NCBI GenBank assembly: GCA_003242895.1
Contig: QKMY01000045.1
Span: 124,001 to 188,000, forward strand
Direction of reading: 5' to 3'
Length of the DNA stretch: 64,000 nucleotides
Origin: Candidatus Margulisiibacteriota bacterium
GTDB lineage: Bacteria > Margulisbacteria > Riflemargulisbacteria > GWF2-39-127
This document shows, one piece after another, positions 33,361 to 42,855 of the stretch (position 1 is the stretch's first letter; the number at the start of each line of letters is the position of its first letter). A program made the translations under genes and the position numbers. Below the pieces are notes generated by a model. The model saw nothing but the letters and a program-made list of their open reading frames with translations. It was not told the DNA's origin and searched no databases.

Positions 33361-35142
33361 ATGCATTTCTTAAACAATGTAAAACTTCGTGATAAGTTTT
33401 TATTGATTATCCTTTCGATATTTATATTTGTTTTTTTTCTTTTCTCTTTTGTCTTAATAAGATTTGAAGAAAAACAGATTATTGAAAATACAAGGCTCCA
33501 GGGCGAGTACCTGGTAAAAACGCTCGCATTCACCTTTATCAAAGCTCTCGAAGGCAACAACCCTGCACAGGATATCAAACGGGCTGTCTCCCAGACCCAA
33601 AATGATAAAAACATCCGTAACCTTATCCTTATAGATACGAATAATACAGTGCTCTACCGGTCAGGGCCATTACCAGCCTCGATCAAAAATTCAGCTCAGT
33701 TCACTCAAACTAAAGAACTCCTGAAACCAACAATGATCCAGTTCATTTATCCTCTTAACAATATCGAAAAATCATATGGCGTTGTCTACTTGGATTATTC
33801 GCTTGAATCAGCCATAGCAAAACTCACTTATTTCAAGTATTTCCTGATCATATCGGCATTTCTAATTCTCGTACTGGCAATCTTCCTTTCGCTCATACTC
33901 TCGCGAATGGTTACAAGACAGGTAGACCTACTTCACCAGACCGTTCAAAAGGTTAATAATGGGAATTTTTCACATAAAGTACAGGTCACCGCAAATGATG
34001 AGCTGGGAGATCTGGCAAAAGCCTTTAATCTGCTCTTCCATACCATAAAAGAATCAAATAAGAATTCCTATATCAAGACTAAGAAGTTACTGGCAGAAAA
34101 AAACATGCTCCATGCAATCCTGTCCAATTTATACGAAGGTGTGATAGTCACCGACCCCGGCATGCGGATTATTGAGATAAATACAACAGCGGAAGATATG
34201 TTTGATATCTACTCGAAACTGGCGCTCGGAGAGCTGGTCTCAACTATCATTAAAAATGAGATATACATTGAGCGTATCAGCGCTTTCACTTCCGATTCCG
34301 AACCGGCAATGTCATTTTCGATCCAGTTTGCTCCCGATGAGCTATCCTCTTCAACCTACAAAGTCAGCCTCATTAGAGCTACGAATGAGTTTGGTGAAAT
34401 AATTGGGATTATCTCTGTTTTCAACAACATTACAAAAGAGCATAAGATTGATGAGATGAAAACTAATTTGCTGCAGATTGTCTCCCATGAATTAAGAACA
34501 CCCCTCGTAAGTATCATCGGATTTCTAGATATTCTTGAAAAAGAAGGGAAAAGCTACATCAAAGAGCAGCACTTTGAATTCATCGATCTCGCCAAGACCA
34601 GCGCCGAGAATCTTAAAAACCTCGTAAACAATCTCCTCAGTCTATCAAGATTACAATCGGACCAGATTGAATTTACCATTACGAAAATTGCGTTGCCTTC
34701 GCTCATTGACGAAGTCGTTAAAACATTTCATCCACAAATCGAAATGAAAGGACTCGCTATCAATAAAAAATACCATTCAGAGAGTTTTTTTCTGGAATGC
34801 GATCATAATATGATAAGACAAGTCCTATTCAATCTTATCGGTAACGCTATCAAATTCACAGACAGCGGATCAATTACGCTTTCAACGAGCCAGGACGAAC
34901 ATAATACTTCGATCGAAATAGCTGATACAGGAATCGGGATTCCTCAGAAATATATTGCTGAAATTTTCGAAAAATTCAAACAAGTCGATCTTTCTTTTTC
35001 CAGGAACTATGAGGGTATTGGCTTAGGACTCTCCATCGTGCAGGAAATCATCACTCGTTTAGGTGGCAGCATAAAAGTAAGCTCTGCCGAAAAAAAAGGA
35101 AGCGTGTTTACGATTAGTCTGCCGATAAAAAGGAATTCCTGA
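33361..35142 (+). CDS. Membrane sensor histidine kinase (HAMP-PAS-HisKA-HATPase)
   Basis: Domain order over 593 residues: first transmembrane helix (about 13-36), extracytoplasmic sensing segment (about 37-155), second transmembrane helix (about 156-180), HAMP (about 180-232), PAS (about 248-360: ILSNLYEGVIVTDPGMRIIE), HisKA with phospho-acceptor His in VSHELRTPLVSIIGFLDIL (about 375), and HATPase_c with NLIGNAIKFTD, ADTGIGIPQKY and GIGLGLSIVQEI. It should autophosphorylate in response to an external signal. The stop TGA shares one base with the start of a second kinase gene, so the two are translationally coupled. The partner regulator is probably the receiver protein at 36433. Confidence 0.93.
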   Translation: MHFLNNVKLRDKFLLIILSIFIFVFFLFSFVLIRFEEKQIIENTRLQGEYLVKTLAFTFIKALEGNNPAQDIKRAVSQTQNDKNIRNLILIDTNNTVLYRSGPLPASIKNSAQFTQTKELLKPTMIQFIYPLNNIEKSYGVVYLDYSLESAIAKLTYFKYFLIISAFLILVLAIFLSLILSRMVTRQVDLLHQTVQKVNNGNFSHKVQVTANDELGDLAKAFNLLFHTIKESNKNSYIKTKKLLAEKNMLHAILSNLYEGVIVTDPGMRIIEINTTAEDMFDIYSKLALGELVSTIIKNEIYIERISAFTSDSEPAMSFSIQFAPDELSSSTYKVSLIRATNEFGEIIGIISVFNNITKEHKIDEMKTNLLQIVSHELRTPLVSIIGFLDILEKEGKSYIKEQHFEFIDLAKTSAENLKNLVNNLLSLSRLQSDQIEFTITKIALPSLIDEVVKTFHPQIEMKGLAINKKYHSESFFLECDHNMIRQVLFNLIGNAIKFTDSGSITLSTSQDEHNTSIEIADTGIGIPQKYIAEIFEKFKQVDLSFSRNYEGIGLGLSIVQEIITRLGGSIKVSSAEKKGSVFTISLPIKRNS

Positions 35143-36449
35143 TGACTATCACGAGCTTATTATTAAAGGGTTATTTTATTGCATCGCTTCTCATTATTGC
35201 AATATTCGCATACCTTTTGGTGAGAAAACACAGACAAGTCATTAAGCTCATACAGCAAGATACCAGCGAAAAGCTAGCTCAATTCAACCAGCAGCTAGAA
35301 AAAGAATTGAAGCAAAGGATCTCCGAAACGAACCAGACAAACAAGGAACTCTACAAAGCTAATATCCTTCTCAATCAAGAAAAAGACAAATCAGGCGCAG
35401 TTATTAAGTATATGGCCGACGGCATTGTTGTAATTGATAATGAAGGTATTATCATGGAAATAAATGAACTGGCACTTGAACTCTTAGAAAACATTAACAA
35501 AAATATTATAGGCCGCCATGTAGAAGAAATTATCACTTATAAGCAGTATTTAGAAGCACTCGAAAAAATCCAGAACAATAAGCAAGAGAAGGTAGACATG
35601 GAGATTCCTCTCATTCGAGACGATAAAACTGCAAAAATACTAAATGTTAAAATAACACGAGCTATTGATAAAAAAGGAAACCCGTTAGGGCTTATCAGCG
35701 TTATTAGGGATATTACCAAACAAAAAGAGCTCGACCATTTAAAGAATAACTTTATCAGGACAATTTCTCATGAGCTTCGTACACCACTCACAAGTATTAT
35801 CGGATTCATTGATATCCTGAAAAGTGAAAAGCGCGGACCACTTACCGGCGAACAGAAAGAATATCTTGAAGTAATCCTTAAAGGAAGCCTGCATTTAAGG
35901 CAATTGATCAATGATTTACTCGACATCTCACTCATGGAGTCGAAAAAATTAAAAATTAAAATTGAGACGATTAACCTGTATAAAATGTATAAAGAAATTA
36001 TTCTCTCTTTCATGCCCCAGGCCAGGCTAAAAGGTATCGAACTCATCCTGGTCGAGGACGCGGCAATTCCCTCCGTCTGGACTGATGAAGACAAGGCAAG
36101 AAGAATTTTTATTAACATAATTAGCAATGCTATTAAATTTACAGAAAAAGGCCATGTAAAAGTTTATTTTTCCTTAAAAGACAATTATCTTAATACTCAT
36201 GTCGAAGATTCGGGAATAGGTATCAACAAAAAAGAAAAAGAGATTATCTTTGAAAAATTCCGACAAATCGATTCTTCATCTACGAGAAAATATGAAGGGT
36301 TAGGGATAGGACTACCGATAGTCAAAGATCTGCTTAATCTTCTCGGGGGCACAATTGAAGTCATAAGTGAAGAAAATAAGGGAAGCGTTTTCACCTTCTC
36401 GCTCCCCATCAATTACGAAAAAGGGATACAAGATGAACGGAACGAATAA
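35142..36449 (+). CDS. Sensor histidine kinase (PAS-HisKA-HATPase)
   Basis: A single N-terminal transmembrane helix (about 6-27) is followed by a coiled-coil-like stretch (about 33-85, rich in K/E/Q), a PAS domain (about 88-205: YMADGIVVIDNEGIIMEINE), HisKA with ISHELRTPLTSIIGFIDIL (His near 210) and HATPase_c (NIISNAIKFTEKG, EDSGIGINKKEKEIIFEKFR, GLGIGLPIVKDLL). There is no extracytoplasmic loop, so it senses an intracellular or membrane cue through PAS. The catalytic core resembles that of the upstream kinase, so the pair may have arisen by duplication. Its 3' end overlaps the receiver gene by 17 bases. Confidence 0.92.
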   Translation: MTITSLLLKGYFIASLLIIAIFAYLLVRKHRQVIKLIQQDTSEKLAQFNQQLEKELKQRISETNQTNKELYKANILLNQEKDKSGAVIKYMADGIVVIDNEGIIMEINELALELLENINKNIIGRHVEEIITYKQYLEALEKIQNNKQEKVDMEIPLIRDDKTAKILNVKITRAIDKKGNPLGLISVIRDITKQKELDHLKNNFIRTISHELRTPLTSIIGFIDILKSEKRGPLTGEQKEYLEVILKGSLHLRQLINDLLDISLMESKKLKIKIETINLYKMYKEIILSFMPQARLKGIELILVEDAAIPSVWTDEDKARRIFINIISNAIKFTEKGHVKVYFSLKDNYLNTHVEDSGIGINKKEKEIIFEKFRQIDSSSTRKYEGLGIGLPIVKDLLNLLGGTIEVISEENKGSVFTFSLPINYEKGIQDERNE

Positions 36450-36876
36450 AAAAGAACACAATTCATTAACTCGCCTGGAGAAATTTTCCAGTGATGACCA
36501 TAATCATAACAGCAAACAAAATAAGATATTAATTGTTGAAGATAATCCAATTCTTGTAAAATTGTACTCGATGTACCTTAAAAACAATTTTTTCATTGAT
36601 ACTGCGTACAATGGGCTGGATGCTATTAAGAAAATTATAAAAATGCCTCCGCATTTAATATTGCTGGATATTATGATGCCAGGTCTTGACGGATTCAGCG
36701 TGGCACAGCAGATGTCCGATAAAAAAATATTAATCCCTACAATAGTTTTGACTGCAAAACACTTAAACAAAGAAGAAATAGAGCTCCTGAAAAAATTAGG
36801 AATAACCTCATATTTCCAAAAAGATGAACTCACACAAGATATCCTCTTGGAAGAAATTAAGAAATATTTTTTATAA
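36433..36876 (+). CDS. Stand-alone response regulator receiver
   Basis: After a 30-residue polar N-terminal tail there is a single receiver domain: ILIVEDNPILVKLYSMYL (acidic pocket), LILLDIMMPGLDGFSVA (phospho-acceptor Asp), TIVLTAK and YFQKDEL (conserved Lys). No output domain follows. The start is ATG 36433 (MNGTNKKEHN), inside the end of the kinase gene. It probably shuttles phosphate from the two upstream kinases or acts on a protein target such as motility machinery. The three genes form one overlapping unit. Confidence 0.9.
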   Translation: MNGTNKKEHNSLTRLEKFSSDDHNHNSKQNKILIVEDNPILVKLYSMYLKNNFFIDTAYNGLDAIKKIIKMPPHLILLDIMMPGLDGFSVAQQMSDKKILIPTIVLTAKHLNKEEIELLKKLGITSYFQKDELTQDILLEEIKKYFL

Positions 36877-36945
36877 TTATTATAATTATTTGTGATATAA
36901 ATTGCTTTGAGTATAAGTCATAATAAAATATGATACAATTGCGAT

Positions 36946-39267
36946 ATGAGCCTGTCACCTGGAAATGCCTATAATTCAGAAAACAATCTACAGCCAGCCC
37001 TAAAATCCTTAGAGTTAGCCAAAGTCCATTTTCAAAACGGTGAACTAATAAAGGCCGAACTACTCTGCCAGGAAATTCTGCTGCTAGCACCTAGCCATGC
37101 GGAAACGCTTAACCTTCTGGGAATTATCAGTAATCAGCAAGGAGACAATGTCCGGGCTATTACATTTCTTTCCTTGGCCATCGAGAATGATCCATCGATT
37201 CCTGATTTCTATAATAATTTAGGAAACGTGCTTCTCTTTGAAGGTAAACTCGATGAGGCCATTAACTATTATCAGGAAGCCCTCAAAATAAACCCTGATT
37301 TTTATATTGCTCAAAATAATCGCGGGTTTGCATTACAGAAACAAGGGAACCACGAAATGGCGATGCAGCATTTTCAGGCAGCCATCAAGCTTAATCCTGA
37401 TTACTTTCATGCATATAACAATATCGGGATGTCCCTACATCAGCAGAATAAACTCGAAGATGCCATTTCTTACTACCAAAAAGTTATCAACCTGAAAACA
37501 GACTTTGTTGAAGCATATTACAATATTGGACTCGCGCTTACAAAACAGAAAAAACTCGAGCAGGCAATCAACTACTTTCAGGAAGCAGTACATTATAATC
37601 CGGAATTTTTTAAAGCCTATTATAGTATTGCGCTCATCTACTTTAAACAACATAAACTAACAGAAGCGATTGAGTATTTTAAGGAAACCATTCATCGTAA
37701 TCCTCAGCTTTTTTTAGCTCACTACCATCTGGGACTCAGCTATTTGCAACAAAATAATACAGGAGAAGCTAATGCCTGCTTTCAAGAAACGGCCAGGCTC
37801 TCCCCTCAATTTGCTGACGCCTTTAATTTTCTAGGGATCTGCCAACTTCAGACACATGATTATTCGCAGGCAATCACCAGTTTTCAAACAGCGATCGAGA
37901 TTAAGCCAGACTTCGCTGATGCTTATTGCAATTGGGGAAATACCCTGTCGAAAATTGCCAGAATCGATGAAGCATTGGAACAATACCGGCAGGCACTACG
38001 GGTTAATCCGCACCATAGCGTTGCCCATTCAAATATATTGCTTTCACTTCATTTTTATATTGCGGTCGATCCTGCTACGATTTTTGAAGAACATAAACGC
38101 TGGTTCCAGTTACATGCTGCCAGCAACAAAATGATTACAGCCTATGAAAATAATTTTTCGCAAACACGACCTCTGCGGATCGGCTACGTATCTCCAAATT
38201 TCAGCCTTCACTCCGTAGGTTTCTTTATCGCTCCGGTAATTGCCAGGCATGACCGGAAACGAATTACTGTCGTATGTTACTCTGACATAAAGCATCCCGA
38301 TGCCGTAACAAAACAATTCGAAACTTATGCAGATATCTGGCGAGATATTAATGGAAAACCCGATGAGGAAGTTATCGAGCTCATAAAAACCGACCGAATT
38401 GATATTCTCGTTGACCTCGCCGGACATACTGATGGCAACAGGTTATCACTCTTCGCTCGCAAACCTGCACCGTTGCAAATAACCTATCTCGGCTATCCGA
38501 ATACAACCGGATTGCCAGCAATCGATTACAGAATAACCGATACCTACGCGGACCCGCAAGGATTAACGGATAAATACTATTCCGAAAACCTTTTCCGCCT
38601 GCCATCAACTTTTCTTTGCTATCAGCCACACAATAACTGCCCTGAAGTAGGAGAGCTTCCCTTCTTTAAAAACGGTTTCCTCACCTTCGGCTCATTCAGC
38701 ATTCTCGCAAAAATAAATTCCACGGTTATCCGGCTCTGGTCCACTATTTTAAACACCATACCTAATAGCCGTCTCATTCTTAAAACTCAAGGGCTCTTGT
38801 TCGATGAAACACTACAAAAGTACCAGGCATTATTTGCGGAAAACGGTATCGCCTCCGAACGAATTACCTTCAAAGAATACCTCCCCTACGAACAGCATAT
38901 GAACATTTATAATTCGATAGACATAAGTCTTGATACTTTCCCTTATAATGGAACCGCTACAACTTGTGAATCGCTCTGGATGGGTGTCCCGGTAATCACA
39001 CTCGAAGGGAATACCCATGTATCCCGCGTCGGGGTCAGCTTACTCTCGAACATCGGACTTTCTTCGTTTATTGCCCAATCTCAAGAAGAATATACCGCCA
39101 TAGCTATCAATCTAGCGAACACTCCGGATATATTGTATAACATCAGAAAAAACTTGCGGGAGATGATGCGCCAATCAAGGATCATGGACACTCAGCATTT
39201 TACCCAAGATTTAGAAACTGCTTATACTGAAATGTGGATGCATTATTGTTCAAATGCTGCTGATTAA
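36946..39267 (+). CDS. TPR O-GlcNAc transferase (SPINDLY/OGT-like, GT41)
   Basis: The 773-residue protein has about ten TPR units (residues 20-365; repeated patterns such as PDFYNNLGNVLLFEGKLDEA and PDYFHAYNNIGMSLHQQNKL). The GT41 catalytic region follows: LRIGYVSPNFSLHSVGFFI (catalytic-face His), DILVDLAGHTDGNRL, PLQITYLGYPNTTGLPAIDY, GFLTFGSFSILAKIN, SLDTFPYNGTATTCESLWMG and HVSRVGVSLLSNIGL. GT41 enzymes move GlcNAc (or fucose in plant SPINDLY) to protein Ser/Thr. It is cytosolic. Its -10-like TATGATACAATTGCGAT sequence lies just before ATG 36946. In bacteria such enzymes often modify surface proteins or flagellin; here it is separate from the MAF cluster. Confidence 0.93.
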   Translation: MSLSPGNAYNSENNLQPALKSLELAKVHFQNGELIKAELLCQEILLLAPSHAETLNLLGIISNQQGDNVRAITFLSLAIENDPSIPDFYNNLGNVLLFEGKLDEAINYYQEALKINPDFYIAQNNRGFALQKQGNHEMAMQHFQAAIKLNPDYFHAYNNIGMSLHQQNKLEDAISYYQKVINLKTDFVEAYYNIGLALTKQKKLEQAINYFQEAVHYNPEFFKAYYSIALIYFKQHKLTEAIEYFKETIHRNPQLFLAHYHLGLSYLQQNNTGEANACFQETARLSPQFADAFNFLGICQLQTHDYSQAITSFQTAIEIKPDFADAYCNWGNTLSKIARIDEALEQYRQALRVNPHHSVAHSNILLSLHFYIAVDPATIFEEHKRWFQLHAASNKMITAYENNFSQTRPLRIGYVSPNFSLHSVGFFIAPVIARHDRKRITVVCYSDIKHPDAVTKQFETYADIWRDINGKPDEEVIELIKTDRIDILVDLAGHTDGNRLSLFARKPAPLQITYLGYPNTTGLPAIDYRITDTYADPQGLTDKYYSENLFRLPSTFLCYQPHNNCPEVGELPFFKNGFLTFGSFSILAKINSTVIRLWSTILNTIPNSRLILKTQGLLFDETLQKYQALFAENGIASERITFKEYLPYEQHMNIYNSIDISLDTFPYNGTATTCESLWMGVPVITLEGNTHVSRVGVSLLSNIGLSSFIAQSQEEYTAIAINLANTPDILYNIRKNLREMMRQSRIMDTQHFTQDLETAYTEMWMHYCSNAAD

Positions 39268-39272
39268 CGGGA

Positions 39273-39671
39273 TTACCCCCCGTCAGCCTGCACCAAAATT
39301 GTTGTTCCATCGCTTTTATACGCCGTTAACGTATAGTTTTCGGCCTCAACCGTATACGTTATCTTGCCTTCTGAATCAGCAATACTAAACTGTTGCCCGG
39401 TGAATGGGTTCTTCGGTATCTTCGTGATATAGCCGGCTTCCTGAAATACTTCGAACAACCCTGCCCCAGTAGCTTTATCAGGAAGGTAATGGCCATTATC
39501 AAGATAGTAGCTTTCGAGAAGTGTTTGCAGTCGAAATACATTCGATTTCAGAGCCATTTCGTTTGATTTGTTCCTCACATTCTTTATGTTTGGGATCATT
39601 ACCATGGTAAGCATAGCAATGATAGAACACACTAACAAAAGCTCAACCACTGTAAATCCTTTATTATTCAT
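39273..39671 (-). CDS. Type II secretion/type IV pilus-like major pseudopilin
   Basis: The start is ATG 39671, preceded by AAAGGAGAATCTA; an upstream in-frame start at 39755 lacks a ribosome site and would disrupt the leader. The prepilin leader MNNKGFTVVELLLVCSIIAM has the G|F cleavage site, Glu5 of the mature protein and a hydrophobic helix. The C-terminal globular part (YYLDNGHYLPDK, IPKNPFTGQQFSI) is GspG-like. About 132 residues long, it should be processed by a prepilin peptidase and assembled into a periplasmic pseudopilus or pilus. No other secretion gene is in the window. It converges with the OGT gene, six bases apart. Confidence 0.9.
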   Translation of the reverse strand: MNNKGFTVVELLLVCSIIAMLTMVMIPNIKNVRNKSNEMALKSNVFRLQTLLESYYLDNGHYLPDKATGAGLFEVFQEAGYITKIPKNPFTGQQFSIADSEGKITYTVEAENYTLTAYKSDGTTILVQADGG

Positions 39672-39813
39672 TAGATTCTCCTTTATTTTATAAATTTGCT
39701 GTCCTGCCTTCACGCATATACCTAATAGGAAACTAAAAGCAGTATAATTCGGCAACTATTTTACGTCAAGTAAATATTTACCTCAATATTTAACGATAGA
39801 TATTACATTAAAA

Positions 39814-39842
39814 TTGACAGCGATTCACTTTTCATATATTCT
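39814..39842 (+). promoter_or_regulatory. Putative promoter of larB
   Basis: TTGACA (39814-39819) is followed by TATATT (39835-39840, 15-base spacer) or TATTCT (39837-39842, 17-base spacer), 30-37 bases before ATG 39872. The -35 is perfect; the exact -10 is ambiguous. Confidence 0.5.
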
Positions 39843-39871
39843 CTGAATTAATTTTAAATAAGGAAATAGCT

Positions 39872-40615
39872 ATGGATGAAAAATTTTTAAGTGAACTTCT
39901 CAACAAATATAAAGATGACAAGCTCTCTTTCGAAGAAACCTTAGCTATCTTAAAAAAAGTACCCTTTGAAGACATCGGGTTCGCAAAAGTAGACCATCAC
40001 CGCTCTCTGAGAAAAGGATTTCCGGAAGTTATTTACTGCCCGGGAAAAACCCCTGAGCAGATTAAAGCGATTATCGAAAAAATGCTCCCCTACAGTGAGA
40101 ATGTGCTCGCCACCAGAGCGACAAATGACGTCTATGAGTTCCTGAAACCAGCCTTTCAGGACATTGTTTACAATGCAGATGCACGGATTATTTATTTCAA
40201 AAGAAAAATCAAACTTAAAACACAAAAAAACATTACTGTCCTCAGCGCAGGTACTGCCGATATCCCCGTAGCCGAAGAAGCTGCGCTTACAGCCGAATTT
40301 TTGGGAAATCCGGTTAACCGTATCTACGATATCGGTGTTGCCGGACTACATCGAGTATTTGCCCATCTCCCCAAAATAAACGAGGCTAACATTTTAATTA
40401 TTGTAGCAGGAATGGAAGGCGCGCTGCCAAGCGTTGTCGCAAGCCTTACCGACAAACCGGTAATCGCCGTCCCGACAAGTATTGGCTATGGAACGAACTT
40501 CAATGGCTTAACTCCGCTTTTCGCGATGCTTAATAGCTGTGTCACCGGACTTACGCTCGTCAACATCGATAACGGTTTCGGAGCAGGCTGTTTTGCAAGC
40601 CTTATCAATAAATAG
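39872..40615 (+). CDS. larB: LarB, nickel-pincer cofactor biosynthesis (carboxylase/hydrolase)
   Basis: LarB carboxylates and hydrolyses nicotinate adenine dinucleotide to start the nickel-pincer nucleotide cofactor. The 247-residue protein has the LarB N-terminal part (FAKVDHHRSLRKGFPEVIYC, GKTPEQIKAI) and the AIRC/PurE-like C-terminal domain (VLSAGTADIPVAEEAALTAE, YDIGVAGLHRVFAH, AGMEGALPSVVASL, PTSIGYGTNFNGLTPLFAML in parts). A TAAGGAAATAGCT SD precedes ATG 39872. larC follows 134 bases later. LarE and the LarA racemase are not in the window, so the enzyme using the cofactor lies elsewhere or is a non-LarA homologue. Confidence 0.93.
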   Translation: MDEKFLSELLNKYKDDKLSFEETLAILKKVPFEDIGFAKVDHHRSLRKGFPEVIYCPGKTPEQIKAIIEKMLPYSENVLATRATNDVYEFLKPAFQDIVYNADARIIYFKRKIKLKTQKNITVLSAGTADIPVAEEAALTAEFLGNPVNRIYDIGVAGLHRVFAHLPKINEANILIIVAGMEGALPSVVASLTDKPVIAVPTSIGYGTNFNGLTPLFAMLNSCVTGLTLVNIDNGFGAGCFASLINK

Positions 40616-40749
40616 CACATTGAGCGATACGAGAACCGCCCCGGCACTTATAATATACATGAGTGAACCAAGATAACTATACTAAAAAGTTAGTTATCGC
40701 CGAGAAAAACCCGTTGAGATCATTTGATCAATGCTTAAAAGGGAAAAAA

Positions 40750-41919
40750 ATGATTGCACTCTTTAATTGCCATTCCGGAATAGCGGGAAATATGTTCCTC
40801 GGCGCACTCCTCCATGCCGGGGTACCAATGGATTATCTTATCACCAACTTAAAAACTCTCGATCTCCCGCCTTGGGACCTTTTCGTTACACATCCGATGA
40901 TTAATGGCATAAAAACCACCTTTGTCGAGATAACCTACCAGCAAGGTCATCACCATCGCGGAGTTACAAGGATAAAACAACTTATTACGGCTGCTTCGCT
41001 GCCGCTCCACGTCAAAGAAACCAGCATCAAAGCCTTCGAACTGCTTGCCAGCGCCGAAGCATGTGCGCACGGAATACCGGAGGAAACCGTTCATTTCCAT
41101 GAAGTCGGCGCAATCGATGCAATTATAGATATTGTCGGATCATTCCTGGGTATCCATTACCTGTCTATCCGCGAGGTATTTGCAACACCCATCAATATCG
41201 GAGGCGGACTCGCCAAATGTGCTCATGGTTCAATCCCGGTACCTGTTCCCGCAGTAAGTGCTCTTTTGAAAGGAATGCCGATATTCTCAAGCACTAACAG
41301 CTACGAACTTACGACGCCTACAGGCGCAGCAATTCTTGCTGCACTCAAGCCTTCTTTCTCCCCAATACCGATTGCTTCACCACGAGCTTCCGGATACGGG
41401 GCAGGAAGTTACCGGCATGAGGATGCAAACTATCTCAATCTTATTATACTTGAAAAAAAAGAAGGCCCTCAAAACACTACGATTACTGAAATTGAGACCA
41501 ACATTGATGACACCAATCCGGAAGTTTATGATCTCCTTATAGAAAAGCTGCTGGAATTAGGAGCTGTCGATGTATTTTTGACCCCGATAATAATGAAAAA
41601 AAGCCGTCCGGCTATCAAATTATCGGTACTTTGCCACGAAGCAACTATGCCCGCGCTTATTCATGAGATCCTTGCCCAAACAGGTACCTTCGGACTACGC
41701 ATCTCTCAAAAAGAGAGAACCATGCTCGATTCCAGTTTTGAAACAATCCAGACAGAATGGGGAGCGGTCCCCTTTAGAGTCGGGAAGTTTAAGGGTTCAG
41801 TAATATCGATCAAACCTGAATACGAAATATGCAAAACCATCGCAAAGGAGTACAATATACCTTTGAAAAAATTACTCCACCTACTCAATAAAAAAGGAGA
41901 AGCACTTTATGACATATAA
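40750..41919 (+). CDS. larC: LarC, CTP-dependent nickel insertase (single uninterrupted frame)
   Basis: LarC inserts nickel into the pyridinium bisthiocarboxylate cofactor, with CTP and Mn. The start ATG 40750 (MIALFNCHSGIAGNMFLGAL) matches the family start and has AAAAGGGA upstream; a GTG at 40663 in frame would add 29 unrelated residues. HHRGVTRIKQLI, VHFHEVGAIDAIIDIVGSFL (in parts), ELTTPTGAAIL and ETNIDDTNPEVY are present. In some lactobacilli LarC is made from larC1/larC2 by ribosomal frameshifting; here it is one continuous 389-codon frame. Its end overlaps folD by 11 bases, so the two are co-translated. Confidence 0.92.
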   Translation: MIALFNCHSGIAGNMFLGALLHAGVPMDYLITNLKTLDLPPWDLFVTHPMINGIKTTFVEITYQQGHHHRGVTRIKQLITAASLPLHVKETSIKAFELLASAEACAHGIPEETVHFHEVGAIDAIIDIVGSFLGIHYLSIREVFATPINIGGGLAKCAHGSIPVPVPAVSALLKGMPIFSSTNSYELTTPTGAAILAALKPSFSPIPIASPRASGYGAGSYRHEDANYLNLIILEKKEGPQNTTITEIETNIDDTNPEVYDLLIEKLLELGAVDVFLTPIIMKKSRPAIKLSVLCHEATMPALIHEILAQTGTFGLRISQKERTMLDSSFETIQTEWGAVPFRVGKFKGSVISIKPEYEICKTIAKEYNIPLKKLLHLLNKKGEALYDI

Positions 41920-42769
41920 AATTCTGGATGGCAAATTACTTTCTCAGAAAATAAAACGTAATTTAAAAGAAGAGATATTTGAGATTGAAAGAAAACATCA
42001 TATTACGCCTGGATTAGCAGTTGTTCTTGTAGGAGAAGACAAAGCTTCCCAGGTATATGTCGCAAACAAGATCAAAGACTGTGAAGAAATCGGTATAAAA
42101 TCTCAAGCTTATCGCCTTCCTGCCACAACCGGGGAAGATGAAGTGCTGAAGTTACTCAGCAAGTTGAATAGCGATATGTCTGTTCACGGAATTCTAGTAC
42201 AGCTTCCCCTACCGAAACATATAGATTCCGAGAAGATCATAGAGGCTATCGATCCACGAAAAGATGTCGACTGCTTTCATCCGATTAATGTAGGCAAACT
42301 TTTTTCGGGCCTGGACAACCCCTTCCAGCCATGTACACCTGCCGGAGTGATTGCCTTGCTCAAAGAATACAATATCAGCCTCTCAGGAAAAGATGCCGTC
42401 GTAATCGGCAGAAGCAATATAGTAGGAAAACCGATGTCAATCCTATTACTTAACGAAAATTGTACGGTCACTATTTGCCATTCAAAAACAAAAGATCTGG
42501 CAGAAAAATGCTTAAATGCAGATATTGTCGTTGCTGCCATAGGAAAAGCCAACTTCGTTACAGCTGACATGATAAAAAATGGCGCTGTCGTGATCGATGT
42601 CGGGATGAATCGACTTGACGGTAAACTCGTCGGAGATGTAGATTTTCATTCTGTTGCAGAAAAGACAAGCGCAATAACTCCTGTCCCGGGGGGCGTTGGT
42701 CCTATGACCAGAGCAATACTCATGAATAATACCATTCAGGGTTTTAAAAAATATTTTCTAGCGTCATAA
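41909..42769 (+). CDS. folD: FolD, methylene-THF dehydrogenase/cyclohydrolase
   Basis: FolD interconverts 5,10-methylene-, methenyl- and 10-formyl-tetrahydrofolate using NADP in the cytosol. The 286 residues include ASQVYVANKIKDCEEIGI (catalytic Lys/Tyr region), GILVQLPLPKHI, DVDCFHPINVGKLF, PCTPAGVIALL, AVVIGRSNIVGKPMSILLL (NADP-binding) and ITPVPGGVGPMTRAILM. AAAAAGGAGAAG precedes ATG 41909 inside the end of larC. The length is usual. It supplies one-carbon units to purine, formyl-Met and thymidylate synthesis. Confidence 0.96.
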   Translation: MTYKILDGKLLSQKIKRNLKEEIFEIERKHHITPGLAVVLVGEDKASQVYVANKIKDCEEIGIKSQAYRLPATTGEDEVLKLLSKLNSDMSVHGILVQLPLPKHIDSEKIIEAIDPRKDVDCFHPINVGKLFSGLDNPFQPCTPAGVIALLKEYNISLSGKDAVVIGRSNIVGKPMSILLLNENCTVTICHSKTKDLAEKCLNADIVVAAIGKANFVTADMIKNGAVVIDVGMNRLDGKLVGDVDFHSVAEKTSAITPVPGGVGPMTRAILMNNTIQGFKKYFLAS

Positions 42770-42855
42770 TAAGTGTTTATAATTGTTTTTTATTAAATGA
42801 CCTACTATACTATATTAACTAAGGATAATTTTAGTAACTTTTATGGGAGATAAGA

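Noticed and set aside
40663-40749. Upstream extension of LarC from GTG 40663
   Set aside because: The 29 added residues do not match the family; ATG 40750 gives the canonical LarC start.
40750-41919. Programmed frameshift in larC
   Set aside because: The frame is continuous from start to stop, so no recoding is required.
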